NCBI RefSeq assembly: GCF_023715405.1
Contig: NZ_JAMBOC010000001.1
Coordinates: forward strand, 2,170,001 to 2,234,000
Length of the DNA: 64,000 nucleotides
Reading direction: 5' to 3'
Source of the DNA: Solibacillus isronensis
Lineage (GTDB): Bacteria > Bacillota > Bacilli > Bacillales_A > Planococcaceae
In this document: piece by piece, positions 18,007 to 27,154 of the stretch
How the letters are laid out: each line of letters begins with the position of its first letter
Position numbering within the stretch: the first letter of the stretch is position 1
Made by a program: the position numbers and the translations under genes
Notes under the pieces: generated by a model
What the model was told of the DNA's origin: nothing
The model's input: the letters and a program-made list of their open reading frames with translations, nothing else
The model's database searches: none

Positions 18007-18133
18007 ATGCTTACTTCACTACTTTATTCAGTTGTTATAGGATTGTGAGAAAGAATGATTACTACTGCGCGGTCAAACAGCAGATTTGGGCATTTCACCT
18101 CCTGGAGAGTTTTTTTATTGGAAAGGGAAAAGT

Positions 18134-18544
18134 CTAAGGTTGGTGCACGAGTTTGATTTCTTGTTCTGGAAGCACGAAATCTTCGGCAATCGGGGGCGTT
18201 GTCTGGAGCTTTCCTGCTTCACCAGGGGCTTTTAAAGCATAAAACTGCACTTCTTCTGTTTGGACTTCCATCGTGTATACTTTCTGATTTTCACGATTCA
18301 CATATGTCCTTGTCTGCAAGCGTCCCTTAATGCCGACGAGCGAGCCTTTCCCGCAATATTTTGCCATCAGCTCAGCAGTTCTCCCCCATGCGACACATTG
18401 CACAAAGTCAGCGTCAACCTTCCCTTCACTATTTTTGAAAGGACGGTTAGTAGCAATGCTAAAGTATGCCCGAACCCTGCCTTCAGATAAGTGCCTGAGT
18501 TCCAAATCTTTCGTCGTTCGACCTACAATCCCAACTTGATTCAT
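18134..18544 (-). CDS. ssbB: Single-stranded DNA-binding protein, short SsbB type
   Basis: The protein has 136 residues with one OB fold (1-105): MNQVGIVGR, DFVQCVAWGRTAELMAKY, GSLVGIKGRLQTRTY. It lacks the long Gly/Gln linker and the DDDLPF-type acidic tip of the main SsbA. In B. subtilis ssbB (ywpH) is a competence gene that protects incoming single strands, and it lies next to ywpF as here. The ribosome-binding site GGAGG is clear. Possible ComK-type AT boxes are in the divergent spacer (18606-18657). Competence control is inferred from the family and these weak sites. Confidence 0.9.
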   Translation of the reverse strand: MNQVGIVGRTTKDLELRHLSEGRVRAYFSIATNRPFKNSEGKVDADFVQCVAWGRTAELMAKYCGKGSLVGIKGRLQTRTYVNRENQKVYTMEVQTEEVQFYALKAPGEAGKLQTTPPIAEDFVLPEQEIKLVHQP

Positions 18545-18605
18545 TCATTGACCTCCTTTCTTTCGAAAACTAACTAAAGCATAGCCGAACCCTGCCTTTT
18601 TTAGC

Positions 18606-18657
18606 AAAACCCGAATTTGAATTTTCCGGCTAAAATATTGATTCAAAAATACCTTTT
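18606..18657. promoter_or_regulatory. Candidate ComK AT-boxes between ssbB and ywpF
   Basis: AAAA-ATACC-TTTT at 18645-18657 is a perfect AAAA-N5-TTTT box. AAAA-CCCGA-ATTT at 18606-18618 matches with one mismatch. The gap of 26 bases is not one of the usual ComK discriminators (8, 18 or 31), so this is only suggestive. Confidence 0.3.
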
Positions 18658-18800
18658 CGCCTATATGGTATTTCACTCATTTTAATGAGAATGCTGATGT
18701 AAATGGACTTGTAGATAATATTACAATTTGCTGAAATTGGCAGTTTCACATTTTTTGTATGTTATACTTTTACATAAGAAAATTGAGGAGGGATTTAGAA

Positions 18801-19244
18801 GTGAAAACCTTTAAAATGCTTGCTTTTGATTTATTACTAAACGATGAAATAAAAGAAATTCCTTTAACAGACGGCATTATTATTAATCAGGAAAATAGCC
18901 ATAAAATGTGGATTTTAGAATTGTTTACAGCAGATACATATTACGATTTTTTCCAAAAGTTTGTTACATCTGGTGAAGTGCTGGATGCGCGTGCCATCAT
19001 TTCGCTACCGGACAACGAGCCTGCCCCATTCGCTGTTGTCGTACATTCGATTACAAAAGTAGGAGATAAAATTTCGGTACTTATTAAAGGCCGTTTAAAA
19101 GCTCAGCGCAAAAAATATGCCGAGCTATTATTGGCACAGCTGCTTGAAGATGGTTTAAGAAATGATGAGCTGCTAGAGGCATTTGACCAAGGAATGCGCA
19201 ATCGCCCTTCATTACAGAAAAATAATGAAGAGGACGGAAAGTAG
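18801..19244 (+). CDS. ywpF: YwpF-family protein
   Basis: The protein has 147 residues from the GTG at 18801, which is preceded by GGAGGG nine bases upstream; a longer frame from 18759 has no site. It begins VKTFKMLAFDLLLND, as in the YwpF family, and contains an alpha/beta core with a charged C-terminus. Function is unknown; YwpF is a conserved Bacillales protein encoded beside ssbB. It is divergent from ssbB, and no terminator is obvious before the NERD gene. Confidence 0.75.
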   Translation: MKTFKMLAFDLLLNDEIKEIPLTDGIIINQENSHKMWILELFTADTYYDFFQKFVTSGEVLDARAIISLPDNEPAPFAVVVHSITKVGDKISVLIKGRLKAQRKKYAELLLAQLLEDGLRNDELLEAFDQGMRNRPSLQKNNEEDGK

Positions 19245-19367
19245 TTTTTTGATATTTAAATTGATTTATTAAGGGTCATTTACTTCAGTTTTCTTTGTAG
19301 TATTAACGCTTTCGGAGCATTTGTCATTCCTCACCCTGTATCGTATATTCAAGGGGAGGTGAAATTA

Positions 19368-19925
19368 ATGCATAAATCGCAGCATCATCTATATATAGGA
19401 GTATTAGCTAAAAGGATTTTGCCCGATGATATGGAAGCAAGTGCGATCCAGCAAGAGTTTCATCGCTTGGAGGCTGGATTTGCAGGAGAAATGAAGTTGA
19501 AGCAGGCTCTATCCAATTATTACTTTAAAACAGACCATCATATCTTCTACAATTTTGAATGCATGAATGATAATGGCTTTTCCCATTAGATAGACGCTAT
19601 TTTAATGACGCCAGATTTTATAGTAATTTTTGAAGTAAAACTGCTGTCCGGAGTTTTATTTTATAAATCCGCGCAGTATGAATTTTACCGCATCCACAAC
19701 GAAAAACGTGAAAACTTCCGAAACCCCCTTGATCAAGTTTACCGGCATCAGCTATTTTTGGAACAATGTTTGCGAAAATGGCAATTCACTATCCCAGTGT
19801 TTTTTGCTGTCGTCATCGCAAACCAACAAGCTATTTTAGATGAATCTTTGGAGAAGTTTCCGATTTTTCATATTAGCGGTGTTCCAAATTTTATTGAAAA
19901 CCTATATCGTATAAGTGAGGAATAA
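19368..19925 (+). pseudogene. NERD-domain gene interrupted by one in-frame TAG
   Basis: One frame runs from ATG 19368 (GGGGAGGTGA upstream) to TAA 19925 but has a TAG at 19587-19589 (codon 74). Both halves stay in frame. The first half reads ...FYNFECMNDNGFSH, and the second resumes IDAILMTPDFIVIFEVK, the NERD nuclease-related core with its Asp and ExK residues. The TAG stands just before the conserved I-D, where relatives often have Gln, so a CAG-to-TAG change would explain it. A GTG at 19359 overlaps the binding site and is rejected. The product would be a 73-residue fragment unless the TAG is read through. Sequencing error is also possible. Confidence 0.75.
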
Positions 19926-19941
19926 CTCGCCACGCCAAATT

Positions 19942-19974
19942 AAAAAAACCAGTGCCCACATAAAGTGAACACTG
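19942..19974 (-). terminator. Terminator after the small lipoprotein gene
   Basis: CAGTGCCCAC (19950-19959) pairs with GTGAACACTG (19965-19974), counting two wobble pairs on the minus strand. A run of seven T follows. It separates the convergent NERD pseudogene and lipoprotein gene. Confidence 0.85.
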
Positions 19975-19988
19975 ATTCCCTCTTTAGA

Positions 19989-20381
19989 CTAGTGATTATC
20001 TACGTGGTCTTTATCCTTTCGATCATCACGGTCTTCGATGATATCTTCCTGGTTTACCGATGGAGCTCCTGGTGCAGTTGCGCCATTATCACCATTTGGT
20101 CCGCTTGAACCATTCGGGACATTTGAGTTCTGATTGTTGTCAATCGTGCTCTCATTTGTTTGTCCGTTCATGTCATTTTGACCGCTACGCCCATCTGTGT
20201 CTGGATCGACTGTATCAACCGTGTCGTCAATAACGTCACGTGTGTCATCCATTACATCGTTAACACCGTTTTCGACATCGTTTCCTAGATTGTCATCTCC
20301 AGCGTTGTCATTTGTATTACACGCTGAGAGAAATAACAGTGAACCAAGCGAAAGTGCGACAAGTAGTGCTGATTTTCGCAT
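19989..20381 (-). CDS. Small acidic lipoprotein of unknown function
   Basis: The protein has 130 residues from the ATG at 20381 (AAGGAGGG upstream); the open frame extends 13 codons further without a site. A lipoprotein signal ends LFLSAC, so the mature protein begins at the modified cysteine. The remainder is low-complexity, rich in Asp, Asn and Gly (DDTRDVIDDTVDTVDPD), then Pro/Gly-rich, and ends in a charged EDRDDRKDKDHVDNH. No catalytic domain is visible. It is anchored outside the membrane, possibly as a wall-associated or spore-related factor; no function is assigned. Confidence 0.8.
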   Translation of the reverse strand: MRKSALLVALSLGSLLFLSACNTNDNAGDDNLGNDVENGVNDVMDDTRDVIDDTVDTVDPDTDGRSGQNDMNGQTNESTIDNNQNSNVPNGSSGPNGDNGATAPGAPSVNQEDIIEDRDDRKDKDHVDNH

Positions 20382-20485
20382 AAAAAATTCCCTCCTTTCC
20401 CATATGCAATCATGAGTCAATCACTTCGTGTGATCGTACATATAGTGCCCGGGAAAAGAAGGATCTATCCTACAAAAAATTGCGG

Positions 20486-20869
20486 TTATTTCAATTTATC
20501 TTTTAAGAGCTGTTCAACATAAGCGGCTTCTGCTTTACAGTCGAATTTGTAATTTGTACCTAATTGTTTCTGTAATTCAGCAATTTCCTTCTTTTGCTTT
20601 TCTGTTGGCTCTTCACTTAAAATTTTAGCAATGACTTCATCCATTTTCTTAGCAATTTCTTCATGAAATTCAGGGCTAAGTAAAATGTCTGCCGGTATTT
20701 TATCAATCCAAGCGGCATTTTCTTTAAAATACGTTTGCCAGCTTGCCATATAGTCTTCCATCGAAAATTTTTCTTCATCCCAACCAATGCTTGCTAAATA
20801 AGCTTCAAACGACGTCGATATTGATCGTGTAATACTAATTTTTACGCCTGAAGACAGTTGTTTATACAT
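20486..20869 (-). CDS. Hypothetical protein
   Basis: The protein has 127 residues and is mostly helical, with charged segments (KKMDEVIAKILSEEPTEKQKKEIAEL). It has no signal peptide or membrane segment. The start follows AGGAGG at 11 bases. No family is recognised. Codon use resembles that of its neighbours. It lies between the lipoprotein and fabZ, probably transcribed alone. Confidence 0.65.
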   Translation of the reverse strand: MYKQLSSGVKISITRSISTSFEAYLASIGWDEEKFSMEDYMASWQTYFKENAAWIDKIPADILLSPEFHEEIAKKMDEVIAKILSEEPTEKQKKEIAELQKQLGTNYKFDCKAEAAYVEQLLKDKLK

Positions 20870-21062
20870 CTATTTTAAAACCTCCTACGTTTAAAGCCAA
20901 ACTTCGCTCATTGTTTACAGGCACATGAAAACCCATAAAAGGTGAACACTGGCAATCGTCCCACACCTATCTTATCTCATTGGGAGACTTCTGCTTAAAG
21001 AAGTTAAAGATTTTCTTCAACCTTTATATTTTATAATCTTTGAGTTCCAATTGCAAATCGCC

Positions 21063-21500
21063 TTATTTTGGCTGTACAGGTCCAATTGCAAATAAAATCT
21101 CACACTCACAAACTAGCTCGCCATCTACTGTCGCAGTACCGCGGCCTTTCCCCATTTGTCCGCGCAATTTCAAAAATTCCACTTCAAGCTTCAACTGATC
21201 GCCCGGTACGACTTGACGCTTGAAACGGCAACTATCAATCCCTGTTAAAAATACTAGACGTCCTTTATATTCTGGTGCATTTAATAATGCAACACCACCT
21301 ACTTGCGCAAGTGCCTCGACAATTAGGACACCAGGCATTACTGGATAGCCAGGGAAATGTCCGTTAAAAAATTCTTCGTTGATCGATACATTTTTCAATC
21401 CAAGTGCGCGCTTTCCTTCTTCGATTTCCAGAATGCGATCAACTAATAAAAATGGATAGCGATGTGGTAAAATATTTTGAATTTGCTCTGCGTTTAACAT
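21063..21500 (-). CDS. fabZ: (3R)-hydroxyacyl-ACP dehydratase FabZ
   Basis: The protein has 145 residues with the single hotdog fold of FabZ. The catalytic His is in [14 protein letters not shown] and the Glu in [11 protein letters not shown]. It removes water from 3-hydroxyacyl-ACP in the elongation cycle of fatty-acid synthesis in the cytoplasm. The full length matches the family. It lies beside flhOP and mbl, as ywpB does in B. subtilis. The ribosome-binding site (AAGGGGG) is clear. Confidence 0.95.
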   Translation of the reverse strand: MLNAEQIQNILPHRYPFLLVDRILEIEEGKRALGLKNVSINEEFFNGHFPGYPVMPGVLIVEALAQVGGVALLNAPEYKGRLVFLTGIDSCRFKRQVVPGDQLKLEVEFLKLRGQMGKGRGTATVDGELVCECEILFAIGPVQPK

Positions 21501-21664
21501 TAAAAAATCCCCCTTGTTTCCTCTATAATATTATGTAGATAATCGTTAATTTTTATGTATGTTCTGGTAAAGCGATGCAATTATTGGAGAAAGAACCTGG
21601 AATTTCAGTCGGCTTTTTACTCCAATTCAATTTAGTAAACTAAATTTTTGCTTTTTCGCTGTAA

Positions 21665-21700
21665 AGGGATTGCTCGGAAATGGCTTTCCCGACAATCCCT
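21665..21700 (-). terminator. Terminator candidate after the EpuA-like gene
   Basis: AGGGATTG (21665-21672) pairs with CAATCCCT (21693-21700), with a further TCGG/CCGA stem. The arm touches the stop codon. The following minus-strand tail (TTTACAGC) is only moderately T-rich. Confidence 0.55.
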
Positions 21701-21991
21701 CTACTCTTTACCATTTATAATATCGAGAAGATGCTGCCATGTTTCCCACTTTAAAACATCGGATGCTGCGCCGTCCCCTATAACGCTATAGCCAATAACC
21801 AGTCCTACAATTACTGCTACTAAAAATAATAGAATTACGATTATTATCCGTAGCCAGATCGGAATCAGGCGAAGCCGAACCTTACCAACAGGCTGATCCG
21901 TTGGTGGCTCAGAAACGTTCTTTACGCGGCGTCTCGACTTTTTGGCTACAGGTTCTTTTTGCTCCATCTGTGTCTCTAACTCATTCGTCAT
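21701..21991 (-). CDS. EpuA-family small membrane protein
   Basis: The protein has 96 residues from the ATG at 21991 (TAAGGAGA upstream). A charged N-terminal half (KKSRRRVKN) is followed by VRLRLIPIWLRII, one membrane segment and the conserved GYSVIGDG...WQHLLDII tail of the EpuA family (often labelled DNA-directed RNA polymerase subunit beta in databases because of a nearby domain name). It is probably a single-pass protein with the N-terminus inside. Function is not established. It follows flhP by 28 bases and is likely in the same transcript. Confidence 0.8.
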   Translation of the reverse strand: MTNELETQMEQKEPVAKKSRRRVKNVSEPPTDQPVGKVRLRLIPIWLRIIIVILLFLVAVIVGLVIGYSVIGDGAASDVLKWETWQHLLDIINGKE

Positions 21992-22019
21992 AAAACTTCT
22001 CCTTAACAATGTCGCACGT

Positions 22020-22859
22020 TTAGCGAATACCGTTAATTAACCCAAGCATTTGGTCTGCAATTGTAATCGCACGTGTATTAAATTGATATGAACGCTGTGC
22101 TTGAATTAAATTTGTCATCTCTTTTGATACATCTACATTCGACATTTCAAGTGCACCTTTTTGAATACCCACTTGACGATTGGCACCTTGCAGATCTGTC
22201 AGTACTTGCGCTTGCGTGAAGCCAAGTGCATCCAGATTTTCCGGTAAGCCAATATATGTCCCGCCTTGCAGTTTTTCCATTACATTTGGTTTTTGCAGTT
22301 CAGAAATTCCAAGCTGGAACTTTAGCGGTGTGCCATTTTCATAGCTTGCCACTAACGAACCGTCTGAATCCATCGTAAAGCCTGTTACATTATCCGGGAA
22401 TGTAATTGGCTGTCCATTTGCATCTGCAACTTGGTATCCGTCACTATTTACAAGTGAAAGAATGCCAGGTTCTGTCTGTGTAACATAGAAGCTACCGTTA
22501 CGGGTATATGCAGTTCGCACATCGCCTTCTTCACTTTGCATTAACACATTAAAATATTGATTCTTTGTTGTTAATGCAAAATCTAAATCGCGGTCTGTTA
22601 CTTGCAGTGATCCCTGTGTCTGATTTGATTGGATTAATCCGATCTGTGCACCGACACCATAACGAATGCCTACAGGTGTATCTCGGACAGTGCGGTCTAA
22701 TTCATCATTATTAAATTGCTGATACAGCATTTCCGTAAAATTTGCCTGCTGTGCTTTATAGCCTGTTGTATTACTGTTTGCGATATTTGTACTGATTGTG
22801 TCCAACTGATGCTGTAGTTGAGATAATGTATTTGTCGCACTCACCATTGTACGTAACAT
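22020..22859 (-). CDS. flhP: Flagellar hook-basal body protein FlhP
   Basis: The protein has 279 residues from the ATG at 22859; the GTG nine bases earlier overlaps the AAGGAGGTG site. An N-terminal rod/hook helix (TISTNIANSNTTGYKAQQ) and a C-terminal one (EMTNLIQAQRSYQFNTRAITIADQM, first part shown) bracket a beta domain with the flagellar basal-body signature. FlhO and FlhP are FlgG-like distal rod proteins of Bacillus flagella, and flhP follows flhO directly here. They lie outside the main fla/che operon, next to mbl, as in B. subtilis. Confidence 0.92.
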   Translation of the reverse strand: MLRTMVSATNTLSQLQHQLDTISTNIANSNTTGYKAQQANFTEMLYQQFNNDELDRTVRDTPVGIRYGVGAQIGLIQSNQTQGSLQVTDRDLDFALTTKNQYFNVLMQSEEGDVRTAYTRNGSFYVTQTEPGILSLVNSDGYQVADANGQPITFPDNVTGFTMDSDGSLVASYENGTPLKFQLGISELQKPNVMEKLQGGTYIGLPENLDALGFTQAQVLTDLQGANRQVGIQKGALEMSNVDVSKEMTNLIQAQRSYQFNTRAITIADQMLGLINGIR

Positions 22860-22922
22860 TTCCCGCACCTCCTTAATTATACGAAAATTCGACAGCTAAT
22901 GAAAATAATCGCTATTCCTTGT

Positions 22923-23765
22923 TTAATTAACTCGTCCAATTTCATTAACTGCTTTTTCCATGCTCTTATCGTAGGCCTGCAGCACTTTTTGGTTTGCTTC
23001 AAATGCGCGGTATGCAGTTAATAGATCTGTCATTGCTTTAGAAGCATCGACATTGGAGCCTTCTAAATATTGCTGCTGCATAGAAAACTGTACATTTGCC
23101 TGTCCATAGGCAGATGGTAGATCGACACCATCCAATGTATTAAATAACCCATTGTCACGCTTCACAAGTACGTCAGGGTTTTCAGAAAATGCGACACCTA
23201 ATGTTCCGATCTGCATATCATTTTCGTCAAAAATCGCCCCGTCCGAACTGATGCGAATATTGTCGTTATCAAATTGCAGTCGTTCCCCATTTGCATCCAA
23301 TACGAATAGTCCTTGGGGGTTTACTAAGTTCCCCTGCCCGTCCAGCGTAAAATTCCCGTTACGTGTATAGCTTTCTGTTCCGGATTCATTTTCTAAGCGG
23401 AAGAATATTTGTCCTGAATTTCCCGATGTTTCGTCAGTGGGCATCGAACTATTGATAAGTGCGATATCTGTATTTAAACCGGTTGAATAAATCTGACCTT
23501 GCGTTTGGTTTGGCATTGTTTCCTGTAAATAAACACCCGCATTCACCGCACCAACCGGATTAAGATTCTTTACTGTAAACCCGTTTTCAGTCGGAATTGT
23601 TGTCGAATTTACTGCCGACATCAACATATCCGGGAAAGAACGAATTGTCGTTTGGTCTGATTTAAAGCCAGGTGTATTGGCATTGGCCATATTATTCGTT
23701 AAAATTTCAGTTTTACGTTGTTGTGCAACCATTCCTGTAGCTACTGTATAAAAACCTTTGAACAC
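22923..23765 (-). CDS. flhO: Flagellar hook-basal body protein FlhO
   Basis: The protein has 280 residues. It starts at a GTG (23765) with GAGGTGA upstream and reads MFKGFYTVATGMVAQQRK. The N-terminal motif LTNNMANANTPGFKSD and C-terminal AMTDLLTAYRAFEANQKVL are the paired helices of axial flagellar proteins. It is FlgF/FlgG-like and is thought to form part of the rod. It precedes flhP by 63 bases, and the two form an operon downstream of mbl. Confidence 0.92.
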   Translation of the reverse strand: MFKGFYTVATGMVAQQRKTEILTNNMANANTPGFKSDQTTIRSFPDMLMSAVNSTTIPTENGFTVKNLNPVGAVNAGVYLQETMPNQTQGQIYSTGLNTDIALINSSMPTDETSGNSGQIFFRLENESGTESYTRNGNFTLDGQGNLVNPQGLFVLDANGERLQFDNDNIRISSDGAIFDENDMQIGTLGVAFSENPDVLVKRDNGLFNTLDGVDLPSAYGQANVQFSMQQQYLEGSNVDASKAMTDLLTAYRAFEANQKVLQAYDKSMEKAVNEIGRVN

Positions 23766-23835
23766 TCAATTCACCTCAAATTATGCCGTATTTATCATTT
23801 ATCGGCAAAAAACTGATAATTATAAGTAATATAAC

Positions 23836-24828
23836 TTATTTATTTACCGCGCGATCAATATTGTCCAGCATAATTCCAGTCCCAACTGCCACACAGTCCA
23901 TTGGGTTTTCAGCAACAAATACAGGTACTTTCAACTCTTCGATTAACAGCTGATCAATCCCATGCAGTAACGCACCGCCGCCTGTTAAAATAACGCCTCG
24001 GTCAATGATGTCGGCCGATAATTCAGGTGGTGTTTTTTCCAGTACGTCTTTGGCTGCCTGTACAATCATACTAACTGATTCACGTAATGCGTGCTCAATC
24101 TCTTCTGAATTGATTTCGATTGTTCTCGGTAAGCCTGTAACCATATCACGGCCGCGGATATCCATAGTATCATCGCGTCCACCAGGGAATACTGTACCGA
24201 TTGTTGTTTTAATATTTTCTGCTGTACGTTCACCGATCAACAGCTTGTATTCTTTCTTTATGTATTGCAATATGTCATTATCGAATACATCTCCAGCAAC
24301 TTTAATCGATTCGCTCGTTACGATATCGCCCATTGATAATACTGCTACATCCGTTGTACCTCCACCGATATCAACGACCATATTACCGCTTGGCTGGAAA
24401 ATATCCATACCTGCGCCGATTGCAGCTACTTTAGGCTCTTCTTCCAAATAAACTTTTTTGCCGCCTGATTTTTCAGCAGCTTCACGTATTGCTTTTTGCT
24501 CTACCGATGTAATATTTGTCGGACAGCAAATTAAAATCCGTGGCTTTGACAAGAACCCTTTAACATCCAATTTATTGATAAAATGTTTTAACATCGCTTC
24601 TGTTACATCGAAATCTGCAATTACGCCATCCTTTAACGGACGAATTGCGACAATATTCCCCGGTGTACGTCCCACCATCTGACGTGCCTCTTCACCGACT
24701 GCCAATACTTTATTTGTTTTTTTATCGATTGCTACTACAGATGGCTCATTCAAAACAATCCCTTTGCCTTTTAAATGAATCAGCACATTTGCAGTACCTA
24801 AATCAATCCCAATATCTTTAGAAAACAT
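23836..24828 (-). CDS. mbl: Rod-shape protein Mbl (MreB-like actin)
   Basis: The protein has 330 residues with the actin fold of the MreB family: phosphate 1 IGIDLGTANVL, phosphate 2 VVDIGGGTTDVAVLS and adenosine LTGGGALL. It polymerises under the membrane and guides cell-wall synthesis. Assignment to Mbl rather than MreB rests on its position between spoIIID and flhO, as in B. subtilis, and on its sequence style. No mreCD genes are adjacent, which supports Mbl. Confidence 0.93.
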   Translation of the reverse strand: MFSKDIGIDLGTANVLIHLKGKGIVLNEPSVVAIDKKTNKVLAVGEEARQMVGRTPGNIVAIRPLKDGVIADFDVTEAMLKHFINKLDVKGFLSKPRILICCPTNITSVEQKAIREAAEKSGGKKVYLEEEPKVAAIGAGMDIFQPSGNMVVDIGGGTTDVAVLSMGDIVTSESIKVAGDVFDNDILQYIKKEYKLLIGERTAENIKTTIGTVFPGGRDDTMDIRGRDMVTGLPRTIEINSEEIEHALRESVSMIVQAAKDVLEKTPPELSADIIDRGVILTGGGALLHGIDQLLIEELKVPVFVAENPMDCVAVGTGIMLDNIDRAVNK

Positions 24829-24988
24829 GTTTCATTATTCTCCTTCCGCCCATTTGAACATGTATACGATTCTATATATGTCTATCTTAGTTATTTTATC
24901 ATATACAGTGTTGAATTACATCAATATTGTGGGAAGGATTTTCCTTTATAATGGCTTTAAATGGTAAAAATCTAAAGTAATAATCACT

Positions 24989-25033
24989 AAAAAAAGCATT
25001 TAGTTGTTATAAAAACAGACTAAATGCTTTTTT
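24989..25033 (-). terminator. Terminator after spoIIID
   Basis: AAAAAGCATTTAGT pairs with ACTAAATGCTTTTT, the right arm overlapping the spoIIID stop codon. A/T runs flank both sides, so it may work in both directions. Confidence 0.85.
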
Positions 25034-25286
25034 CTTGTTGCTTTGTAATCCACTTTTTACGTGTTGCTTCACCACCGCGTAAATGGCGAATCGATTTGTT
25101 ATAGGTTAAAACTTGTTGTACTTGTAGCGCAAGTGGTTCATTCACTTGTTTTAGCCGCTCTGTCAAATCTTTGTGTACAGTACTTTTAGAGAATCCCGTC
25201 ATTTTCGCGAGTGCACGCACGGTTTCACCTGTCTCTACCAACAGTTCACCCAAACGAACGCAGCGTTGCCGAATATGTTCGTGCAC
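25020..25286 (-). CDS. spoIIID: Sporulation regulator SpoIIID
   Basis: The protein has 88 residues, a small helix-turn-helix DNA-binding protein of the mother cell. The helix-turn-helix is MTGFSKSTVHKDLTERLKQ, the part nearly invariant in the family, and the C-terminal basic IRHLRGGEATRKKW contributes to DNA contact. It activates or represses many SigE genes and is needed for sigK. The start is GTG (25286) because the family begins MH-x-x-I. The gene order spoIIQ-spoIIID-mbl is conserved in Bacillus. Confidence 0.95.
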   Translation of the reverse strand: MHEHIRQRCVRLGELLVETGETVRALAKMTGFSKSTVHKDLTERLKQVNEPLALQVQQVLTYNKSIRHLRGGEATRKKWITKQQEKSI

Positions 25287-25435
25287 GTCCTCTCCCTCTC
25301 CACTTCTAATCTAAAGAGCCTTGCTTCTTAATATTTCACCTTATGTGAATAGGCTCTTAATTATTCGGAGTAGTTTGCAGGATTCGTTGTTAACTTACTA
25401 AAAATATATCCGAATTCATCCATTTTGCTAAATAA

Positions 25436-26089
25436 TCAAAAGGATAAATATTTGTTCGGATCCACCAGTACACCATCTTCCATTACTTCAAAGTGTAAAT
25501 GAACGCCAATGTTTGGATTCCATTCATTTTCTTGTGAAGTAGCAAGCTGATCGCCTTGTGAAACTTGATCGCCTTGTTTTACAAGAATATCTGCCACGGA
25601 GTTATAACGTGTTTGCATACCATTTGGATGTGTAAGAGTAATGCTGTTGCCCGTAAATGCATCCATTTTTACTTCTGTCACTTCTCCGCTCATTGCAGCA
25701 ACAACTTCAAAAGGCTCGCTGTTAATTGCGATAGAGACCCCTGTAGATGTTGTGAACACTTGATTAAATACAAGCAATGAGTTTTCGCGTGTAGCTTCAT
25801 CTTTTGAGACGTCATAAAAATCCTGCAAAACCGTTACTTCATTTAAGTATTCTTCTTTGAATGGATACTTCAAAGTTTCCGTAACAGTCGCTGTTGTTGG
25901 AACAATCGACTGGTCGGCTGGTGCAGAAACTTCTTCCATCAGTTCCTGCTCATTTTGACTTTCGTACAATGCATTAAAACTAAAAATAACTGCCACAATC
26001 ATTACTGCCATACCACCGTATACAGCCGGCCAAAACCACCGTCTTTGCATAACTGGTTTCTGAGAAGGCTTTTGTTTAACTTCTCTCAT
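25436..26089 (-). CDS. spoIIQ: Stage II sporulation protein SpoIIQ (degenerate M23 peptidase)
   Basis: The protein has 217 residues from the ATG at 26089 (GAGGTGA seven bases upstream); earlier in-frame starts lack spacing. A short cytoplasmic N-terminus precedes one membrane helix (VYGGMAVMIVAVIFSF) and an M23/LytM domain (about 105-215). The usual first metal ligands (HxGxD) read TGVSIA here, while the last HxH is kept (VHLHFE), so zinc binding and peptidase activity are probably lost, as in B. subtilis SpoIIQ. It pairs with SpoIIIAH across the engulfing membranes. It is shorter than the B. subtilis protein (about 283). Confidence 0.92.
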   Translation of the reverse strand: MREVKQKPSQKPVMQRRWFWPAVYGGMAVMIVAVIFSFNALYESQNEQELMEEVSAPADQSIVPTTATVTETLKYPFKEEYLNEVTVLQDFYDVSKDEATRENSLLVFNQVFTTSTGVSIAINSEPFEVVAAMSGEVTEVKMDAFTGNSITLTHPNGMQTRYNSVADILVKQGDQVSQGDQLATSQENEWNPNIGVHLHFEVMEDGVLVDPNKYLSF

Positions 26090-26138
26090 ATTCATCACCT
26101 CAAATGGAAGTGTGTACAAGAAATTGGAAAGTTAAACA

Positions 26139-27041
26139 TTATTTTTTACAATAATTTATCGATTTTAATGTTGTCGATGGATAGTAATGAGAAAGGATAT
26201 TTTCCGCCGTTAATCCCCCCTGTGCCATCGCGTTTGCTCCATACTGGCTCATCCCTACCCCATGCCCGTATCCATAAGTTTTAATCGTTATACCGGTCGC
26301 TGTCGGTTCCCATGTGAAATTCGTGGAGCGTAAGTTTAAAAGTGTGCGCAGTTCTCTACCCGACCATGTTTTTTTATGGATGGTAATTTGCTCGATGCGG
26401 TTCGTATCGTTTCGCTGCAGCTTCGCATTTTGAAGCTGGGCCCTCGAGAAATTCTGTTTGAGTTTTTTATTTATTTCTTCAAATGTATACGTTATCTGTT
26501 CTTGATTTAATTGTTCAGGTGAAGTGGTTGCTGTTAAGTAGGGGATCGGATTTCCACTATAGTTTTCCGCAGACTCGGTATATTGATAGGATGATGCATG
26601 AAACATGGCTGTAATCAGTTCATCATTATAAGTAAGAATTTGGTTGGCAGTTTGATTGACGGCTTCTGTTATTTTCTCTTCATTTTCTGCAAAAGTAGTT
26701 TTCCATTTTTCTTCTCGTAGTTCCTGATCATTGTAGACTTGATGCGCTGTCGTTGTGAGGATCGGCTTTTTCCCATAATCGGTCTGCTTCAATACATAAG
26801 TCCGGGAGGCTATCGCCTGAGCTTTTAATGCTTCCACATGAAAACTTGCCGGCATTTCCCCTGCAATTACACCAATTAAATAATCTTCAATCGGAACGTC
26901 AGTATTATTCACTTTAATAAATAAAGGACAAGTAGTAGATTCCGTTGATTCAGTAATGGAGTTTTGTTTCTTAGACTTTAACGTGAAAGGGACTAAAAAC
27001 AATAGGACGCCAATGATAAAATAAATGATAATTTTTTTCAT
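26139..27041 (-). CDS. spoIID: Stage II sporulation protein SpoIID (lytic transglycosylase)
   Basis: The protein has 300 residues from the ATG at 27041, where the signal anchor begins (MKKIIIYFIIGVLLFL). An ATG 13 codons earlier (27080) is possible, and neither has a strong ribosome-binding site, so the start is uncertain. The SpoIID domain shows the catalytic glutamate in GVIAGEMPASF, then KAQAIASRTYVLKQ and GYGHGVGMSQYGANAMA. The enzyme cuts glycan strands at the septum to drive engulfment, with SpoIIM and SpoIIP. It lies between murA and spoIIQ. An array of 21-bp repeats fills its upstream region. Confidence 0.93.
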   Translation of the reverse strand: MKKIIIYFIIGVLLFLVPFTLKSKKQNSITESTESTTCPLFIKVNNTDVPIEDYLIGVIAGEMPASFHVEALKAQAIASRTYVLKQTDYGKKPILTTTAHQVYNDQELREEKWKTTFAENEEKITEAVNQTANQILTYNDELITAMFHASSYQYTESAENYSGNPIPYLTATTSPEQLNQEQITYTFEEINKKLKQNFSRAQLQNAKLQRNDTNRIEQITIHKKTWSGRELRTLLNLRSTNFTWEPTATGITIKTYGYGHGVGMSQYGANAMAQGGLTAENILSHYYPSTTLKSINYCKK

Positions 27042-27154
27042 GAGACAGTATATGAGCTTGCAATAAGAATATGAGTTCATTTGGAGAGAGAATTTCTAGT
27101 TTATGAGGAATGGGATTTTAGGAGGGGTTCTCGGGTGATAGAGCGGTGCAAGGT

